From Micrococcales bacterium 72-143 (GTDB lineage Bacteria > Actinomycetota > Actinomycetes > Actinomycetales > Microbacteriaceae): DNA of 64,000 bases. The notes under the pieces were generated by a model, which was given only the letters and a program-made list of their open reading frames with translations, was not told the origin of the DNA and searched no databases. The DNA lies in the NCBI GenBank assembly GCA_001898835.1, contig MKVM01000001.1, forward strand, positions 1,296,466 to 1,360,465, given 5' to 3'. This document shows positions 1-8,927 of the stretch, in pieces. Positions within the stretch are counted from its first letter, which is position 1. Each line of letters begins with the position of its first letter. Position numbers and translations under genes: made by a program.

Positions 1-825
1 GGGGTCGCGGCGATGGGTCGGGCGCAGCCAGCCGACCACGTGGGAGAGCGGCAGCGGGAATCCCAGCCGAGCAGCCTCGGCCCCGAAGCCGTCGAGCCGG
101 CTCGACTCGGCGTAGATGAGCTCGATGAGGAGGTCGGCGCGCGACTGGGTCGGGGCGAAGCGCTCGCCGAGCTCGTGCTGGAGGGCGCGCGACAGGGTCG
201 CCGCGATCACCGGCACGGCGACGAACACCGCCGCGTCTGCGGTCGCGGCGACGAGCCGGCCCACCGGCAGCTCGCCGATGCACACGGCGTCGCGGTCCGT
301 CCAGGCGACCGTCGCATCCTCGACGAGCGAGAGCTCCGTGCCGAGCGCGCCGGAGGCCGCGGCGAGGACGCCCTCCGACCCCGCCCCCTCCGTCGCCGCT
401 GCGGAGGCGAGCTCGATCGCGCGCTCGGCGCGGGCGAGCGCGTCGGCCGCGCCGCCCCGCACGATGCGGTCGATGACGACCGCGAGCTCGGACGCGGTCG
501 CCTCGTCCGCCATCAGCACGGGCACCGCGCCGCGCGCGGCGAGCTGGCGCGCGGTCTCGGCGAGCGGGAAGGCACCCGCGAAGACGAGTCCCGCGAAGCG
601 GCGCGCGATCGCCTGCCGCACGGCGATGTCGACCTGGTAGGCGGAGGGCAGCCGCCCCTCGGATGCGCCCACGATCACGAGACTGCCGACGGGCGCATCC
701 TCGAGCTCGCCGACGGTCGCGATCTCGATGCGCGTGATGCGGGCACCGGTCTGCGGACCGGCCATGTGCCGGATGCCGATCCGGTCCGCCTGCGCGAGCA
801 GCAGCTCCACTCCATCTTGTTCCAC
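1..825 (-). CDS. PucR-family transcriptional regulator, N-terminal part (cut by window start)
   Basis: This frame is open from a GTG at 825 to the window edge and was missed by the ORF track because its stop lies outside. It reads VEQDGVELLLAQADRIGIRHM, then a PucR-type N-terminal domain with GASEGRLPSAYQVDIAV, and runs to SHVVGWLRPTHRRDP, about 275 residues. The C-terminal PucR helix-turn-helix would lie off the window. Codon usage is strongly GC3-biased, unlike the plus-strand ORFs here. An in-frame GTG at 831 is an alternative start. The gene is divergent from the DUF917/hydantoinase operon, so it is a likely local regulator. PucR regulators commonly control purine, hydantoin and amino-acid catabolism; the effector here is unknown. 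Confidence 0.8.
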   Translation of the reverse strand, partial: MEQDGVELLLAQADRIGIRHMAGPQTGARITRIEIATVGELEDAPVGSLVIVGASEGRLPSAYQVDIAVRQAIARRFAGLVFAGAFPLAETARQLAARGAVPVLMADEATASELAVVIDRIVRGGAADALARAERAIELASAAATEGAGSEGVLAAASGALGTELSLVEDATVAWTDRDAVCIGELPVGRLVAATADAAVFVAVPVIAATLSRALQHELGERFAPTQSRADLLIELIYAESSRLDGFGAEAARLGFPLPLSHVVGWLRPTHRRDP

Positions 826-828
826 GAG

Positions 829-892
829 CACAGTATGCGCACATACCTGGTGCCGATCGCACATTGAGGCACCCCTGGGCGCTCCCTACTGT
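829..892 (+). promoter_or_regulatory. Promoter with repeated CACA half-sites, DUF917 operon
   Basis: CACAGTA (829-835), CACATAC (840-846) and CACATTG (860-866) precede a -10-like TACTGT (887-892) by 20 nt from the last site. Outer sites are 31 bp apart. The ATG at 899 lies exactly 6 nt after the -10, so the transcript is probably leaderless. GTATG-CGCA-CATAC (833-846) is also a perfect short inverted repeat. Confidence 0.55.
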
Positions 893-898
893 CGGACC

Positions 899-2011
899 AT
901 GCCGCACTCCCCCGAGCGACCGGGCCCCGAACTCCGCCTCATCGCGCGCGACGACGTCGCCGCCCTCGCGGCGGGCGCCGCCATCTTCGGAACGGGCGGC
1001 GGCGGCGCCGTGCACACCGTGCAGCTCGCGGTCGAGATCGCGATCGAGGAGCACGGATCGGTGCCGCTCATCGGCATCGACGAGCTCGGACCGGGCGACG
1101 CCGCGATCGTGCTGTCGGCGATCGGCGCACCCTCCGTCGGCATCGAGATGCTCGGCGCGGGCGGCCAGGCCGAGACGATCGTGCGCGAGGTCGAGCGGAT
1201 GACGGGCACGCGCGTGACGGCCGTGATGGCGGCCGAGATCGGCGGCAGCAACGGTGTCGCCCCGGTCGGCTGGGCCGCCCGGCTCGGCATCGCGGTGCTC
1301 GACGCCGACGGCATGGGCCGCGCCTTCCCCGAGGCGACCATGATCTCGATGAACGTCGCCGGCATGCCGAGCGAGTGGGCGGTGATGGCCGACGCGGTCG
1401 GCAACCTGTCGACGCTCCGCGTCATCAGCATGGCGTGGCTCGAGCGCCACGCACGCGCCATCACGGTCGCGAGCGGCGGCATCTCGCTCGGCGCCCACTA
1501 CCTGCTCACCCGCGAGACCGCGCCCGGCGCCGTCATCGAGGGCACCGTGAGCCGCGCGATCGAGGTCGGCCGCGCGCTGCTCGCCTCCCCCGAGCCCGTC
1601 GAGGCGCTCGCGGAGACGCTCGACGCGGATGTCGTGGTGCGCGGCAAGCTCGTCGACGTCGAGCGGCGCACCGAGTCGGGCTTCACGCGCGGCTCGGTCA
1701 CCATCGAGGGCACGGGTGCCGACCGCGGTCGCCTCGTGCGCGTCGAGGTGCAGAACGAGAACCTCGTCGTGCTCGAGGACGGCCGGGTGACGGCGAGCGT
1801 GCCCGACCTCATCACGATCGTCGACGCCGAGACGGGCGAGGCCATCTCGACCGAGCTGCTGCGCTTCGGGCAGCGGGTCGCCGTGCTCGCCTGGGCGTGC
1901 GATCCGCTGTGGCGCAGCCCGCGCGGGCTCGAGCTCGCCGGGCCCCCCGCGTTCGGCTACGACATCCCCTACGTGCCCTTCGCACGCGCGACCGCGGAGG
2001 CGGCCCGATGA
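899..2011 (+). CDS. DUF917 (S-Me-THD) family protein
   Basis: A 370-residue protein of the DUF917 family, renamed for S-methyl thiohydantoin desulfurase-type proteins. Visible features are the glycine-rich GTGGGG loop at residues 31-36, AAEIGGSNGVAPV, and a C-terminal beta-rich part ending in AFGYDIPYVPF. I choose the ATG at 899 rather than the longer track start because it sits 6 nt after a good -10 and the upstream frame is promoter. It overlaps the hydantoinase gene by ATGA, so the two are translationally coupled. DUF917 proteins usually neighbour HyuA-type hydantoinases; the exact reaction here is unknown. Confidence 0.85.
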   Translation: MPHSPERPGPELRLIARDDVAALAAGAAIFGTGGGGAVHTVQLAVEIAIEEHGSVPLIGIDELGPGDAAIVLSAIGAPSVGIEMLGAGGQAETIVREVERMTGTRVTAVMAAEIGGSNGVAPVGWAARLGIAVLDADGMGRAFPEATMISMNVAGMPSEWAVMADAVGNLSTLRVISMAWLERHARAITVASGGISLGAHYLLTRETAPGAVIEGTVSRAIEVGRALLASPEPVEALAETLDADVVVRGKLVDVERRTESGFTRGSVTIEGTGADRGRLVRVEVQNENLVVLEDGRVTASVPDLITIVDAETGEAISTELLRFGQRVAVLAWACDPLWRSPRGLELAGPPAFGYDIPYVPFARATAEAAR

Positions 2012-3612
2012 CCGCCCGCGACCTCTCGGTCGGCATCGACGTCGGCGGCACCAACACCGACGCCGTCGCGCTCGACGGCGCCGGCCGGGTGCTCGCCTGG
2101 ACCAAGCAGCCCACCACGCCCGATGTCACGAGCGGCATCCGCGCGGCGCTCGTCGCCGTGCTGCGGCAGCTCGGCGACCGTCGTGCCCTCGTCTCGCGCG
2201 TCATGCTCGGCACGACCCACGCGACGAACGCCATCGTGCGCCGCCGCGACCTCGACCGCGTCGCCGTCATCCGGCTCGGCGCGCCCGCCTCGACCGAGTT
2301 CCCGCCGCTGTCGGGCTGGCCGGCCGAGCTCCGCGACGCGGTGCTCGCGGGCACCTCGATCGCGGGCGGCGGCCACCTCGTCGACGGCTTCCCGATCTCG
2401 CCGCTCGACCCCGACGCCATCCGCCGCTTCCTCGACTCCCTCGACGGCGGCTTCGACGCGGTCGCCGTGTGCGGCATCTTCTCGCCCTCGTTCCCCGAGC
2501 AGGAGCTCGAGGTGGGCGACCTCGTGCGCGGACACGTCGGCGAGGTGCCCCTCTCGCTCAGCCACGAGGTCGGCGCGCTCGGCCTGCTCGAACGCGAGAA
2601 CGCGACCGTGCTCAACGCCGCGCTCGGCCGCGTCGCGGGCGAGGTGACCCGCGCCCTCCTGACGGTCGTCGCCGAGGAGGGCCTCGACGCCGACACCTTC
2701 TTCGCGCAGAACGACGGCACCCTGATGGCCGTCGACTACGCGGCGCGCTACCCCGTGCTCACGATCGGCTCCGGCCCCGCCAACTCGATCCGGGGCGCCG
2801 CGTTCCTCTCCGGCGCGAGCGACGCCATAATCATCGACGTCGGCGGCACCACCAGCGACCTCGGCGTGCTCGCGAGCGGCTTCCCGCGCGAGTCGACCCT
2901 GCCGCGCGAGATCGGCGGCGTGCGCACCAACTTCCGGATGCCCGACATCCTGAGCCTCGGGCTCGGCGGCGGCACGATCGTCGACACCGCGGCGGGCGCG
3001 TTCGGCGCCGACTCGGTCGGCTACCGCATCGCCGAGGAGTCGCTGCTGTTCGGCGGCTCGACCGCGACGCTCACCGACGCGCGCGCCGCCGTGACGGGGT
3101 CGCCCGTCGCGGGTCGCGAGCTGCCTACCCTGAGCGCCACGCAGCGCGCGGGCCTCGCCGGCGCCCTCGCGATGGCGCACGACCGCATCGAGTCGGCCGT
3201 CGAGCGGATGTCGCTCGGGCGCGCGAGCCTGCCGCTCGTCGTCGTGGGCGGCGGCGGCTTCCTCGTGCCGGACCGCGTGCTCGGCGCGACCGAGGTGCTG
3301 CGGCCCGAGCAGGGCAACGTCGCGAACGCCGTCGGGGCCGCGATCGCGCTCGCCGGCGGCCGCGCCGACCAGCTGTGCGAGCTGCCCGAGCGGGCCGCCG
3401 CGATCGAGGCCGCCTCGCGCGCGGCCGTCGAGAAGGCCGTTCAGGCGGGGGCGGACCCGCTCCGGGTCGAGGTGGTCGACATCCTCGAGACCCCCATCTC
3501 CTATACGACGCGACCGACGCTGCGGGTGTCGGTCAAGGCCGCCGGGCCCCTCGCCCGGATCGGCGACGAGACGCAGCACCCCCACACCACGAGTCAGAAG
3601 GAAGCATCATGA
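2008..3612 (+). CDS. Hydantoinase A / oxoprolinase family protein
   Basis: A 534-residue HyuA-type subunit of the ATP-dependent hydantoinase/oxoprolinase family. The N-terminus has the ASKHA nucleotide-binding loop GIDVGGTNTDA (residues 9-19); a second phosphate motif IIIDVGGTTSDL lies near 273-284, followed by LSLGLGGGTIVD. The start ATG overlaps the DUF917 stop, and the stop overlaps the next start, marking a tight operon. There is no HyuB (N-methylhydantoinase B) gene in the window. This fits the DUF917-HyuA pairing rather than a classical HyuAB enzyme. Ring-opening or activation of a hydantoin-like or cyclic amide substrate is inference. Confidence 0.88.
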   Translation: MTARDLSVGIDVGGTNTDAVALDGAGRVLAWTKQPTTPDVTSGIRAALVAVLRQLGDRRALVSRVMLGTTHATNAIVRRRDLDRVAVIRLGAPASTEFPPLSGWPAELRDAVLAGTSIAGGGHLVDGFPISPLDPDAIRRFLDSLDGGFDAVAVCGIFSPSFPEQELEVGDLVRGHVGEVPLSLSHEVGALGLLERENATVLNAALGRVAGEVTRALLTVVAEEGLDADTFFAQNDGTLMAVDYAARYPVLTIGSGPANSIRGAAFLSGASDAIIIDVGGTTSDLGVLASGFPRESTLPREIGGVRTNFRMPDILSLGLGGGTIVDTAAGAFGADSVGYRIAEESLLFGGSTATLTDARAAVTGSPVAGRELPTLSATQRAGLAGALAMAHDRIESAVERMSLGRASLPLVVVGGGGFLVPDRVLGATEVLRPEQGNVANAVGAAIALAGGRADQLCELPERAAAIEAASRAAVEKAVQAGADPLRVEVVDILETPISYTTRPTLRVSVKAAGPLARIGDETQHPHTTSQKEAS

Positions 3613-5189
3613 CCAGAAAGCACCTCGCGGCGGCCTCGGCCGTCGCGGTCGCGGCGCTCGCGCTCTCCGCGTGCACCGCCACGCCGAACGGCGGAGACGG
3701 CGGCGACTACGTCTCGGGCGGCACCTTCGTCAAGGCGCTCACGGGCGACCCCGGCAGCATCATCCCGTTCAACGCCGTCTCATTCGACACCTGGGAGGTC
3801 GTGAGCACCGCCTACGAGGCGCTCGTCTACACGACCCCGGACGGCGAGCAGAAGCCGTGGCTCGCGAAGAGCTGGGAGGAGAGCCCCAACCAGGTGGTCT
3901 TCACCCTGCACGACGGCATCACCTGCGCCGACGGAACCGCGTTCACCGCCGAGACCGCCGCCAACAACATCGCCTACAACGCCGACCCGGCGAACGCCAC
4001 CTTCTACTACGGCGCGACGATCACGGAGGCGGTCACCGCGACCGCCGACGGCGACACCCTCACCGTGAAGACCTCGGCGAACGACCCGTTCCTGCTCACC
4101 AACGTCGGCAGCATCCTCATGGTGTGCCAGGCCGGCATCGACGACCCGGACAGCCTCGCCGACAGCGCGAACGGCACGAGCCTCTTCAAGCTGACCGACA
4201 TCAAGGCGCAGTCGTCGTACACCTTCGAGAAGCGCGACGGCTACACCTGGGGCCCGGACGGCGTCACGAGCGAGACGAAGGGCCTGCCGGACGCGATCGA
4301 GCTGCGCATCGTCGACGACGTGTCCACGCGCGCGAACCTGCTGCTCGCGGGCGACATCAACGCCGCCCCCGTCGTCGGCGCCGACTCGGCGCGCCTCGAC
4401 TCGGCCGGCCTCAAGACGGTGGGTGTGCGCAACTCGGTCGGCGAGATGCTCTTCAACGAGCACGAGGGCCGCGTGTTCTCCGACCCGCTCGTCCGCGAGG
4501 CGCTCACCACCGCCCTCAACCGCGGCGACGTCGGCGCGGTCCTCGCCGACGGCAAGGCGCTCGACGCCGTCTCGCTCGTCACCAAGACGCCCCTGCTGTG
4601 CGTCGTCGACCCGCCCGAGTGGTCGCTGCCCGACACCGACCTCGAGAAGGCGGGCGAGCTGCTCGACCAGGCCGGCTGGAAGCTCGGCTCCGACGGACTC
4701 CGCACCAAGGACGGCGAGCCGCTCACGGTCAAGTTCATCTACGACGCCCCCACCGCGGCGCACGCGCCCGCGGCGGAGCTCGTGAAGGAGACCTGGGACA
4801 AGCTCGGCGTCACCACCCAGCTGTCCGCGAACGACGCGGCCGCGTGGTCCGACCAGCTGTTCACGACCTTCGACTGGGACACCGGCTGGGTGCAGCTCGC
4901 GCCCAACAGCCCCGTCCAGCTGTCGACCTTCTTCGGGGCGACCCCCGTCGACGGCGGCCTGAACTTCATGTTCGTCGACAACCCCGACTACAACGCGAAC
5001 GCCGACAAGGCGCGCGCGGCGTCGAGCTCCGATGAGGCGTGCGGCTACTGGCGCGACGCCGAGACGGCGCTCATCGAGCGGACGGATGTGTTCCCGCTCG
5101 CGGACAACATCATCCCGACCTACATGAACGGCGCGGTGTTCGAGGCCCCGGCCTACGTGATGCCGACCACCATCCGGATGCTGGGCTGA
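3609..5189 (+). CDS. Family-5 ABC transporter substrate-binding lipoprotein
   Basis: A 526-residue solute-binding protein of the peptide/nickel/opine (SBP_bac_5) family. The N-terminus MTRKHLAAAS...LALSAC is a lipoprotein signal with the lipidated Cys at about residue 22. The domain opens with GGTFVKALTGDPGSIIPFN and has the family core TPDGEQKPWLAKSWEE. A strong AGAAGGA ribosome-binding site lies inside the end of the hydantoinase gene, and the ATG overlaps its stop. It should deliver the substrate of the DUF917/HyuA enzymes to the permeases that follow. The ligand cannot be read from sequence. Confidence 0.92.
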   Translation: MTRKHLAAASAVAVAALALSACTATPNGGDGGDYVSGGTFVKALTGDPGSIIPFNAVSFDTWEVVSTAYEALVYTTPDGEQKPWLAKSWEESPNQVVFTLHDGITCADGTAFTAETAANNIAYNADPANATFYYGATITEAVTATADGDTLTVKTSANDPFLLTNVGSILMVCQAGIDDPDSLADSANGTSLFKLTDIKAQSSYTFEKRDGYTWGPDGVTSETKGLPDAIELRIVDDVSTRANLLLAGDINAAPVVGADSARLDSAGLKTVGVRNSVGEMLFNEHEGRVFSDPLVREALTTALNRGDVGAVLADGKALDAVSLVTKTPLLCVVDPPEWSLPDTDLEKAGELLDQAGWKLGSDGLRTKDGEPLTVKFIYDAPTAAHAPAAELVKETWDKLGVTTQLSANDAAAWSDQLFTTFDWDTGWVQLAPNSPVQLSTFFGATPVDGGLNFMFVDNPDYNANADKARAASSSDEACGYWRDAETALIERTDVFPLADNIIPTYMNGAVFEAPAYVMPTTIRMLG

Positions 5190-5193
5190 GACC

Positions 5194-6222
5194 GTGACGG
5201 CTCCCTCGTCAAGCACGGCCGCGGTCGCCCCGGTCGGGCGCCCTCCCGTGCGGCGAGGGAGCCGTCCGCTCCAGCTGTCGCCCCGCGTCTCCTTCCTGCT
5301 GCGACGGCTCGGACGGATGGCGATCTCGCTCGGGATCGTCGTGGTCGCGACCTTCGCGATCATCCACCTCGTGCCGGGCGACCCGGTGCGGGCGGTGCTC
5401 GGCCCGAGCGCCCCGGCGGAGCTCGTCGCCCGCACGCGCGCCGAACTGGGTCTCGACCAGCCGCTGCCCGTGCAGTTCTGGAACTACGTCGCGGGGCTGT
5501 TCCAGGGCGACCTCGGCACCTCGCTGCAGACCCATCGCCCGGTCGCCGACACGCTCGCCCAGCGGGCGCCCGCGACACTCGTGCTCGCGGGGGTCTCCTT
5601 CCTGGTCGCGGCGATCGGCGCCCTGCCGATCGGCCTCGCGACGGCGATCTCGGTGCGCAGCGGACGCCGTCGCGTGCTCGATCTCATCGCATCCGCGATC
5701 GTGGGCCTGCTGATCGTGGTGCCGAACTTCCTGCTCGCGGTCGGCCTCGTCTGGCTGTTCGCCGTCGAGTGGCGCCTGCTGCCGGTCGCCGGGTGGGGGC
5801 AGCCCGCGCAGCTCGTGCTCCCCGTGCTGGCGCTCGCGATCGGGCCGATGGCCTACCTCGCCCGCATCGTGCACGTCGAGCTGCTCGTGGTGCTCGACGC
5901 CACCTACCTCACGACCGCACGCAGCAAGCGGCTGCCCGGGCGGCTCATCTACCTGCGGCACGCGCTGCCCAACATGCTCACCTCGGCGCTCACCATCGGC
6001 GGGCTCATGCTCACCGGCATGGTCGCCGGCACCGTGCTGATCGAGACGATCTTCGCCATCCCCGGGCTCGGCACGACGATCGTGTCGTCGATCACCGCCA
6101 AGGACTATCCGATGATCCAGGGCGTCGTGCTCGTCTACGCGGGCATGGTGCTCGTGCTCAACCTCGTGGTCGACCTCGTGCTCATGACGATCGACCCCCG
6201 ATCCTCGCTCGCGGAGGGCTGA
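5194..6222 (+). CDS. DppB-type ABC transporter permease
   Basis: A 342-residue inner-membrane permease with GTG start four bases after the binding-protein stop. Six membrane segments are visible, beginning with MAISLGIVVVATFAIIHLVPGDPVRAVLG, the usual DppB N-terminal helix and PGDP loop. The C-terminal part has LPNMLTSALTIGGLMLTG and IFAIPGLGTTIVSSITAKDYPMIQG, typical of the family. The N-terminal 30 residues are Arg/Pro-rich and cytoplasmic. It pairs with the fused permease-ATPase encoded immediately downstream; its stop overlaps that start by a single base (TGATG). Confidence 0.92.
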   Translation: MTAPSSSTAAVAPVGRPPVRRGSRPLQLSPRVSFLLRRLGRMAISLGIVVVATFAIIHLVPGDPVRAVLGPSAPAELVARTRAELGLDQPLPVQFWNYVAGLFQGDLGTSLQTHRPVADTLAQRAPATLVLAGVSFLVAAIGALPIGLATAISVRSGRRRVLDLIASAIVGLLIVVPNFLLAVGLVWLFAVEWRLLPVAGWGQPAQLVLPVLALAIGPMAYLARIVHVELLVVLDATYLTTARSKRLPGRLIYLRHALPNMLTSALTIGGLMLTGMVAGTVLIETIFAIPGLGTTIVSSITAKDYPMIQGVVLVYAGMVLVLNLVVDLVLMTIDPRSSLAEG

Positions 6223-7991
6223 TGGCGACCCGCACCCGGAGATCCCGGATCCTCACCCCGGCGGGCATCACGACCGCCGTCGGCCTCGCGATCGTCGTCG
6301 GTCTCGCGATCGTCGGGCCGATCATCTGGGGCGCGCAGGCGGAGGCGACCTCGGTCGCCGACCGGCTCCAGGGGCCGAGCGCGCTGCACCCCTTCGGCAC
6401 CGACGAGCTCGGCCGCGACGTGCTCGCCCGCGTGCTCGCGGGCACCCGCACCTCGGTGCTGCTCGCACTCGGCGCGACCGCGATCGCCGTCGCCCTCGGC
6501 GTCGTCCTCGGGCTGCTGCCCACGGTGCTGCCCCGCGTGCTGCGGCGCGCGCTCACGGGCCTCATCGACATCCTGCTCGCCTTCCCGTGGCTGCTGCTCG
6601 CGCTGTTCTTCTCCGCGATCTGGGGGGCGAGCGCGACGGGCGCGATGCTCGCCGTCGGCTTCGCCGGCATCCCCGCCTTCGCCCGGCTCAACTACACCCT
6701 CGCCTCCTCGATCATGGGACGCGACTACGTGCGCGCCGCCCGCATCGTGGGCGTCGGGCCGATCGGCGTGCTCGCGCGGCACGTCGTGCCGAACGCCGCG
6801 GGCCCGCTGCTCGTCAACGCGACCGTGCACGCGAGCGGGGCGCTGCTCTCCTTCGCGGGGCTGTCGTTCCTCGGCCTCGGCGTGCAGAGCCCCGAATACG
6901 ACTGGGGCCGGCTGCTGCGCGAGGGCATCGCCCGCATCTACGTCAACCCGATGGCCGCGATCGGCCCCGGGATCGCGATCGTCGCCACGGGGCTGTTCCT
7001 CACCCTCGCGAGCGATGTGTTCGCCACCACGCCCCGGCGCGGCGCGCTCATCCGGACCGGACTGCGGGGGCTGCGACCCGCCCTCCGGACCGGAGCCGGG
7101 CGCGCCGCGTCGGCACCCCACCTCGTCACGACCGACGAGGCGGATGCCGTCTCCGTCGCCCGCGGACTGCGGATCGCCTTCCCCGGAGCGGAGGGCGGCT
7201 CCGTCGAACGCGTGCACGGCGTCGAGCTCGAGATCGCCCCCGGCGAGGTCGTCGGCATCGTCGGCGAATCGGGCTCGGGCAAGTCGATCACCGCCATGGC
7301 GCTCGCGGGCCTCATCGAGCCGCCCGGCGCCGTCGCCGCCGCCGAGCTGCGCTTCCGCGGGGTCGACCTGCTCGGCCCGCTCTCGGCGGCGTCCAAGCGC
7401 CGCCTGGGCCTCGAGCTCGCGATGGTGTTCCAGGATCCGCTCACCTCGCTCAACCCCGCGCTCACCATCGGCCGCCAGCTGACGGAGGCCGTCGAGGTGC
7501 ACGAGGGCGTGTCGCGGGCCGAGGCGCGCGAGCGGGCGGTGCGGGCGCTCGCCTCCGTCGGCATCCCGGATCCCGAGCGGCGGCTGGGACAGTACCCGCA
7601 CGAGTTCTCGGGCGGGATGCGGCAGCGCGCCATGATCGCGATGGGGCTCATGGGCAGCCCCCGCCTCATCGTCGCGGACGAGCCCACCACGGCGCTCGAC
7701 GTGACCGTACAGCGCCAGGTGCTGCAGAACCTCCGCCGCGCCCAGACGCTCACCCACACCGCGATCCTGTTCATCTCGCACGACATCGCCCTCGTCGCCG
7801 GCTTCTCGGACCGCATCCTCGTCATGAAGGACGGCCTCGTCGTGGAGCAGCTCGCCGCCGACCGCCTGCTCGTCGACGCGCAGCATCCCTACACGAAGGC
7901 GCTCATCGCCTGCGTGCCCGACATGGCGTCCGACCGCACGCAGCCGCTCCCCGTCATCGGCGACCTCGACACCGCGCGGAGGGCCTCGTGA
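6222..7991 (+). CDS. Fused DppC permease / DppD ATPase
   Basis: A 589-residue fusion. Residues 1 to about 275 form a DppC-type permease with TDELGRDVLARVLAGTRTSVLL and the C-terminal GLSFLGLGVQSPEYDWGRLL. A short linker rich in Arg/Ala (about 275-300) leads to a complete ABC ATPase: Walker A GESGSGKS near 347, Q-loop FQDPLTSLNP, signature FSGGMRQR near 461 and Walker B IVADEP near 482. Such permease-ATPase fusions occur in actinobacterial oligopeptide importers. The gene overlaps the next ATPase by GTGA. The importer is therefore SBP, DppB, DppCD fusion and DppF. Confidence 0.92.
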   Translation: MATRTRRSRILTPAGITTAVGLAIVVGLAIVGPIIWGAQAEATSVADRLQGPSALHPFGTDELGRDVLARVLAGTRTSVLLALGATAIAVALGVVLGLLPTVLPRVLRRALTGLIDILLAFPWLLLALFFSAIWGASATGAMLAVGFAGIPAFARLNYTLASSIMGRDYVRAARIVGVGPIGVLARHVVPNAAGPLLVNATVHASGALLSFAGLSFLGLGVQSPEYDWGRLLREGIARIYVNPMAAIGPGIAIVATGLFLTLASDVFATTPRRGALIRTGLRGLRPALRTGAGRAASAPHLVTTDEADAVSVARGLRIAFPGAEGGSVERVHGVELEIAPGEVVGIVGESGSGKSITAMALAGLIEPPGAVAAAELRFRGVDLLGPLSAASKRRLGLELAMVFQDPLTSLNPALTIGRQLTEAVEVHEGVSRAEARERAVRALASVGIPDPERRLGQYPHEFSGGMRQRAMIAMGLMGSPRLIVADEPTTALDVTVQRQVLQNLRRAQTLTHTAILFISHDIALVAGFSDRILVMKDGLVVEQLAADRLLVDAQHPYTKALIACVPDMASDRTQPLPVIGDLDTARRAS

Positions 7992-8779
7992 CCGACTTCC
8001 AGATCGAGCACCTCACGGTGCGGTACGGCACCGGATCGCGCGCGCACCTCGCCGTCGACGACGTGAGCCTGCGGGTCCCCCCGGGCCGCACGCTGGGGCT
8101 CGTCGGTGAGTCGGGGTCGGGCAAGTCCTCGGTGGCGGCGGCCGCCGTGGGACTCGTGCGGCCGGCGGGCGGGGCGATCCGGCTCGACGGGGTGGACGTC
8201 AGCGCGCGCGGCGCGGCGGCCCGGGCGGCACGGCGCCGCATCCAGCTCGTCTTCCAGGACCCCTTCTCGGCCCTCGACCCGCGCATGCCCGTCGGGACCT
8301 CGATCGCCGAGGCGACCCGCGCGACGGGCCGCCGCTTCACGCGCGCCGAGAAGGCGGAACGCGTGGCGGAGCTGCTGCGCCGCGTGCACATCGACCCCTC
8401 GCGGGCGGGCGAGCTTCCCGGCGCGTTCTCGGGCGGACAGCGACAGCGCATCACGATCGCGCGGGCGCTCGCGGGCGAGCCCGCCGTGCTCATCGCCGAC
8501 GAGATCACCTCCGCGCTCGACGTATCGGTGCAGGGCGTCATCCTCAACCTGCTGCGCGAGCTGCAGGCGGACCTCGGCCTCACCGTGCTGTTCATCTCCC
8601 ACAACCTCGCCGTGGTGCGCTACGTCAGCCACGAGCTGTGCGTCATGCGGAACGGCCGCGTCGTCGAGGCGGGCGAGACCGAGGCCGTGCTCGAGCGACC
8701 CGCCGACCCCTACACGCGCGAGCTGCTCGCCGCGGTCCCCGTGCTCGGCGAGCGCCTCGACCTCGGCGCCCCCGCCTGA
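7988..8779 (+). CDS. DppF-type ABC transporter ATPase
   Basis: A 263-residue ATP-binding subunit starting at a GTG that overlaps the previous stop (GTGA). Motifs are Walker A GESGSGKS (residues 40-47), Q-loop FQDPFSALDP, signature FSGGQRQR, Walker B LIADEI and the H-loop in FISHNLAVV. It is shorter than many DppF proteins because the C-terminal oligopeptide-transporter extension is reduced to RPADPYTRELLAAVP. It closes the first operon; a 148-bp gap with its own promoter elements separates it from the amino-acid transporter that follows. Confidence 0.92.
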   Translation: MTDFQIEHLTVRYGTGSRAHLAVDDVSLRVPPGRTLGLVGESGSGKSSVAAAAVGLVRPAGGAIRLDGVDVSARGAAARAARRRIQLVFQDPFSALDPRMPVGTSIAEATRATGRRFTRAEKAERVAELLRRVHIDPSRAGELPGAFSGGQRQRITIARALAGEPAVLIADEITSALDVSVQGVILNLLRELQADLGLTVLFISHNLAVVRYVSHELCVMRNGRVVEAGETEAVLERPADPYTRELLAAVPVLGERLDLGAPA

Positions 8780-8805
8780 GCCCACGCGGGCGTCCCGAGG
8801 GCGGG

Positions 8806-8878
8806 GTGACCGCACATACCCGGCAGGGAAGGGTGGAGTGACCGCCCATGGAGGGGTGGCCGTCACTGCTCGGAGACT
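8806..8878 (+). promoter_or_regulatory. Paired GTGACCGCMCAT sites before the amino-acid ABC operon
   Basis: Two near-identical direct repeats, GTGACCGCACATAC (8806-8819) and GTGACCGCCCATGG (8838-8851), lie exactly 32 bp apart. The second is followed after 21 nt by GAGACT (8873-8878), a weak -10. This is the same geometry as the other supercluster promoters. It occupies most of the 148-bp gap 8780-8927. Confidence 0.5.
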
Positions 8879-8927
8879 GGCCGGAGTGGTCGACGACGAT
8901 CGCGCCCCCAGACAGGAGACACACAGC

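Noticed and set aside
13-867. Plus-strand ORFs at the window start (284 and 174 aa)
   Set aside because: Low-complexity Arg/Ala/Ser shadows; the minus strand carries a clear PucR protein.
1969-3585. 538-aa minus-strand ORF
   Set aside because: Shadow of the hydantoinase gene; no recognisable domain.
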